Below are positions 59,509 through 64,000 of a stretch of 64,000 bases of DNA, piece by piece. Under the pieces are notes generated by a model. That model did no database searches. It had not been told where the DNA came from and worked only from the letters and a program-made list of their open reading frames with translations. Each line of letters starts with the position of its first letter. The stretch's first letter is position 1. The translations under genes were made by a program, and so were the position numbers. Source of the stretch: Liolophura sinensis (lineage: Eukaryota; Mollusca; Polyplacophora; Chitonida; Chitonidae); assembly GCF_032854445.1 (NCBI RefSeq), contig NC_088302.1:1860001-1924000 (forward strand), given 5' to 3'.

Positions 59509-59754
59509 AGCCCCAGTGGCTCAGTTGGTATAGTGTCTTCTTTGGGAGCAGTAGATCCAGGGTCAATCCAGGGTTTAGTCACACCTAAGACTTGAAAAGA
59601 GGAAGTTATTGCTTCCTCACTTGGCGTTCAGTATTAAGGGGATAGTATAATCACTGGTTGACCCATATCACTATAATGGCTCGGGTGAGGTGACTTACTT
59701 GCCTGCAGTAAGTCGTCTCAGTGAAGCAGCACTGGATAAAAGAGCTGTGGAAAT
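59509..59754 (+). repeat. SINE family 2, 5' part, cut by the LTR element
   Basis: The head CAGTGGCTCAGTTGGTATAG (box A) and GATCCAGGGTCAATCC (box B-like) fits a tRNA-derived SINE. The body ends with GTCTCAGTGAAGCAGCACTG and AGAGCTGTGGAAAT, matching 25694-25741. In that copy the element continues with CCGTCCTGCAACAAGG; here the match stops at 59754, where the LTR begins. The remaining 3' part should lie beyond the retroelement. Confidence 0.8.
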
Positions 59755-62700
59755 TGTAATATATCACGTCTTGTGACGTATCAGTGACGTATCACTTTGC
59801 ATACTGATGTACATGCCACGCGGTCTTCTCTGAATAAAGCAGTGCGGCTTGGGGCCTTCAACGATGAAGACGTGTTGTCTTATCTTTCTCTGGTGTATTA
59901 CTGTGCTAGACTATAGAATGGCGTGAAGTCTTTCTAGTACGGTAGATTAATATACAAAACTGGCGACGAGACGAAACGTACCTACATATAAGGGAAAATG
60001 GCAGTTTTCGGGAATCTAGGAGTTTTTGATGAGAGTGTTGAACTTTTTGAAGATTACACGGACAGATGCGACGCTTTTATGGCAGCGAACGCCATCGAAA
60101 ACGAGAGGAAGGCAAATTTATTCCTATCGCTCATCGGTCCAGAAGCATACAAACTTCTCAAAAACTTGTGTAGTCCAGACGCCCCTAGAACGAAAACGTA
60201 TCAGGAACTGAAGGACCTCTTGAAAGAACATTATGCGCCCACTCCAAATGTAATGGCAGAAAGATTTCGGTTTGACAGAGTGTCGAAACAAGGTGACAAG
60301 GAATCAGTGGCAGACTTTATTGTCCGTCTGAAGAAATTGGCTTCTACTTGTGATTACGGCAATTTTCTAGGCGATGCCTTACGAGACAAGCTAGTTTCGG
60401 GACTGAATCAGAAGATGTCACGTACTCAGACACATCTACTATCTGTGCGAAATCTTACATTTGACGAAGCAAGAAGGAAATGCCTAGCGGACGAATTAGC
60501 GAATGCCGCTAATCGAGAGAGCATGAACGACGGCACGGCGGAGATGAACCGACTGTTCCCCGGGAGGAGAGGCGGACGTCGAGGCAGAGGACGCGGTCGT
60601 GACCAAGCACACCGTAGTACATCCGGCGATGGCTGCAAATGCTGTGGTGGGAGAAACCATAGTACTGGAGAATGTCGACTGAGAGATGCTGAGTGTTATG
60701 GGTGTAGACAGCGAGGACATATCAAGGCCATGTGTCCGAAAAGTGATAACACAAATTCTAACAGTGGTGGAAATACCGGCAGCAGAGGTACAAGAGGCGG
60801 TCGTGGACATTCGCAAAGTAAGTTCAAATCAAGAAATTCAGCGAAATACGTGGACATTTTAAATGATGCTGATGAGTCAAGAGACAGTAATTCTGAATTT
60901 GATCATGATGAATTTGGACTCTACGGTAATTATAATGTAAATCAAACTCAAAGCATGAAACCTATTAAAGTAGATATTACTGTAGGACATTCTAACATAC
61001 AAATGGAGCTTGATACAGGAGCCTCACGCTCGACTGTATCTGAAACATTGTATAAAAGTTGTTTAACAATGTTCCCGCTCAGACATGTAAACATCACATT
61101 GCGTAGTTATACAAATGAACCTGTACCTATTTTGGGAGAAATTAGAGTGCCTGTAAAGTACGAGGAAAACCCACTTGTAGAACTTGACTTGATTGTTGTA
61201 AAAGGTCAGAAACCATGTTTATTGGGTAGAGATTGGTTAAAACATATCAAATTGGATTGGCAAAGTATTTTCACTGTAAATGAAGTTGGTCTAACAAAGA
61301 AGTTACCTAAACATGTACCGCAGTCTGATGATTTTTCTGATTGTTTCAATGAGCTGTTACGACAGAACAGTGTACTGTTTACGTATGAAGGTAATGGTAT
61401 TAAAGGTTTTAAAGCATCATTGGCATTGAAAGATAATGTTAAACCAGTATATCAGAAGGCTAGACCTGTACCATATTCTTTGCTTGGAGATGTTGAAAAA
61501 GAATATGACCGATTGATTGAATCAGAGATTTTGTATCCAGTTGACAGTTGTGAATGGGCTTCACCGACAGTCCATGTTGTGAAACCTAATAAGTCTATTA
61601 GAGTGTGTGGTGATTATAAAGCAGTTAATGAATTGATTAAAGATGATGGATATAAATTACCAAATACTCAAGATCTGTTTGCTAAGATATCCCAGTATGG
61701 TTCACAGCCAAAAGTGTTTTCAAAACTAGATTTGACTAGTGCATTTAATCAGCTTTATTTAGATGATGAATCTGCTAAGTTGCTTGTGTTAAATACTCAC
61801 AAAGGATTGTTAGCAACTAAACGGTTATGTTTTGGTGTCAAAACAGCGCCTTCCATTTTTCAGGCTACTATGGATAAAATATTGTCAAATATTGATCACG
61901 TGCTATGTTACATGGATGATATATTTGTAGCAACTGAAACTGAGAAAGAGCATTTTGTTGTGTTAGAGAAAGTATTTTCTAGATTGAGGAAACACAATGT
62001 CAAGTTAAATGGAGAAAAATGTGAATTTTTCAAAGAAAGTGTGACATTTTTGGGTCATAAGCTGTGTGCTGAGGGTATAAAACCATTGCAAAGCAAGACA
62101 GATGCAATTAGAAATGCACCTAGACCACAGAATGTGTCAGAACTTAAGTCATTTCTTGGAATGTTGAATTACTATGGTAAATTTGTACCAAATCTGTCAT
62201 CAAATTTACATGCTTTGTATTCGTTACTTAACAAGTCAGTAATGTGGAAATGGACTAAAGAGTGTGAAACTTCTTTTCAAAATGCTAAGACTGTTTTAAC
62301 AGGTGATAGCGTGCTTATGCACTATAATCCTAAGATGCGTTTAGTATTAAGTGTAGATGCAAGTCCTTATGGATTAGGAGCTGTGTTAAGCCATAAGTTG
62401 AATGATGGTTCAGAAAGACCTGTAGCTTATGCATCACGTACATTAAGTTGTGCAGAGAAGAACTATGCACAAATAGAGAAAGAAGCATTGGCAATTGTGT
62501 ATGGAATAAAGAAATTTCATTTGTACTTGTTTGGTAGGAAATTTACTCTTGTAACTGATCATCAACCCCTAACAAGAATTTTTGGTTCCAAATCTGGTAT
62601 TCCTGCATTAGCAGCAGCTAGGATGCAGCGCTGGGCATTGTTGCTTAGTGGATATTCGTATGATATTGTATACAGATCTTCAGAAAATAATGCAAATGCA

Positions 62701-64000
62701 GATATGTTAAGTAGATTACCAGTGGATGATTCTCACACTGCAGATCCTGATGAAATGTATATTTGTAGTACAGTATTAAGCGATCTACCTGTGACAGCTA
62801 AACAGATAGCTGATTTTTCATGTAAAGATGCTACATTATGTAAAGTGTTAGATTTTACATCTTCAGGTTGGCCAAATTATTGTACTGATATGACTTTGCA
62901 ACCCTATTGGTCAAAACGAGATGAATTGTCAATTGATGATGGTTGTATATTATGGGGTAGGAGAGTAGTTGTACCAACTAAACTTCAAGAAATGTTGTTA
63001 ACTGAATTACATGATGGTCATCCCGGCATGTGTAGGATGAAAGCTTTGGCTAGATCTTTCGTCTGGTGGCCTGGATTAGATCAAGATATAGAAGACTTAG
63101 TCAGAACATGTCCGAGTTGTGTAGAATCACAAAAAGTGCCGAAGTCTGTACCTTTGTTATTGTGGCCTTGGGCTACAGAGCCATGGCAGAGAATTCATGT
63201 TGATTTTGCTGAAATCGATGGTCAGCAATTTTTTATTGTAGTCGACAGTTATTCTAAGTGGTTAGAATGTTTTCCAATGTCAAGTACCACAGCAAGTGCT
63301 ACTATTACTGTTCTTCGGTCTTTGTTCGCAAGGTATGGTTTACCGCAACAAATTGTTTCAGACAATGGACCCCAGTTCATTGCTGATTTGTTTTCTGATT
63401 TTTTGAAATGTAATGATATTGATCATACTTTGTGTCCCCCTTACCATCCTGCAAGTAATGGGTTAGCTGAGAAAAATGTTCAGAGCTTTAAGAGAATGTT
63501 CAAAAAGTGTGAAAAGTCTGAGAGTATTCAAAGTAGAATAGCCCATGTTCTGTCATGTTACAGAAATACTCCTCACACTACGACTGGTATTACGCCAGCT
63601 GAGTTGTTTCTGAAGCGAACGCCGCGAACTAGGTTGTCTTTGTTAAAGCCTAACTTACAAAGAAAGGTAGAAAGAAAACAGACAGCTAGCAAATTTCATC
63701 ACGATGGTTTGAATCCCACTGTACGTAAATTTGATTTGTATCAGCATGTACGGGTAAGAAATATCAGGGGAGGAAAGGTAAAATGGATCCCCGGTACCAT
63801 TGTTGCAATTAAAGGTCCTCACACTTATATTGTGCGAGTTCCAGGTAATAACAAACGCTATGTTCATGCTGATCATCTTATTTGTGATGACTCTGTAAAT
63901 GTTAAATCTGATCAAAATCCAAATGACGTATTACTAGGGAAGGATACATGTGTTGCACCAAATAATCCAAGCATTGTCAGAAATCCACATGTAAATGATC
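59755..64000 (+). mobile_element. Ty3-type LTR retroelement (probably Mag/SURL lineage), 3' end outside window
   Basis: A short 5' LTR of about 200 bp runs from TGTAATATATCACG at 59755 to ATATACA at about 59956 and includes an AATAAA signal near 59834. A primer-binding-like TGGCGACGAGACG follows at 59961. Parts in order: gag from about 59998, with two CCHC zinc knuckles near 60635-60735; aspartic protease near 61005-61040 (DTGAS); reverse transcriptase about 61440-62100 (YMDD near 61909); RNase H about 62330-62700; and integrase about 62960-63640 with a zinc-binding region and catalytic core, then a GPY/F-like tail. It looks largely whole over the part in view, which suggests recent insertion, but age cannot be estimated without the 3' LTR. 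It lies in the gene-sense orientation in MED16 intron 7, inside a SINE. Confidence 0.9.

Overview
The window looks like nuclear DNA of a marine spiralian animal, most likely a mollusc such as a bivalve. It has intron-rich animal genes with GT/AG junctions, a PDGF/VEGF-family growth factor with silk-type cysteine repeats, tRNA-derived SINEs with ACTC-type or AAATA-type tails, a Ty3-type LTR retroelement, and many minisatellites. The organism is an inference. All exon models were built by hand from reading frame, splice sites and junction phase.

Layout. (1) 1532-5878, plus: a seven-exon gene of unknown function (273 residues, one C2H2-like finger at the N terminus). (2) 6521-9530: a 53-bp minisatellite of about 57 copies. 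(3) 15210-20700, minus, and 21000-25560, plus: cyclin I and cyclin G, head to head across a short shared promoter with CCAAT boxes and a CDE/CHR-like element. (4) 25645-26600: SINE and LINE remains behind cyclin G. (5) 29296-50931, minus: a seven-exon PDGF/VEGF-like secreted factor of 363 residues, whose introns are filled with seven or more different tandem arrays. (6) 51154-59251, plus: the first seven coding exons of Mediator subunit MED16, head to head with the growth factor across 222 bp. (7) 59755-64000: a Ty3-type retroelement inserted in a SINE, in MED16 intron 7. It runs off the window end, so the rest of MED16 is not seen.

The most notable points are these. Two intronic minisatellites, one in the growth-factor gene and one in MED16, are built from the exon-intron junction next to them. 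Dozens of copies of a real splice site (a 3' site in one gene, a 5' site in the other) therefore lie in the introns. The cyclin I/cyclin G pair has the same head-to-head arrangement I recall for CCNI and CCNG2 in human. The growth factor appears to have lost both partners of one cystine-knot disulfide. The cyclin G has lost the cyclin-box lysine that its neighbour cyclin I keeps. Most long open frames in the tandem arrays are by-products of repeat period and are not annotated as genes.
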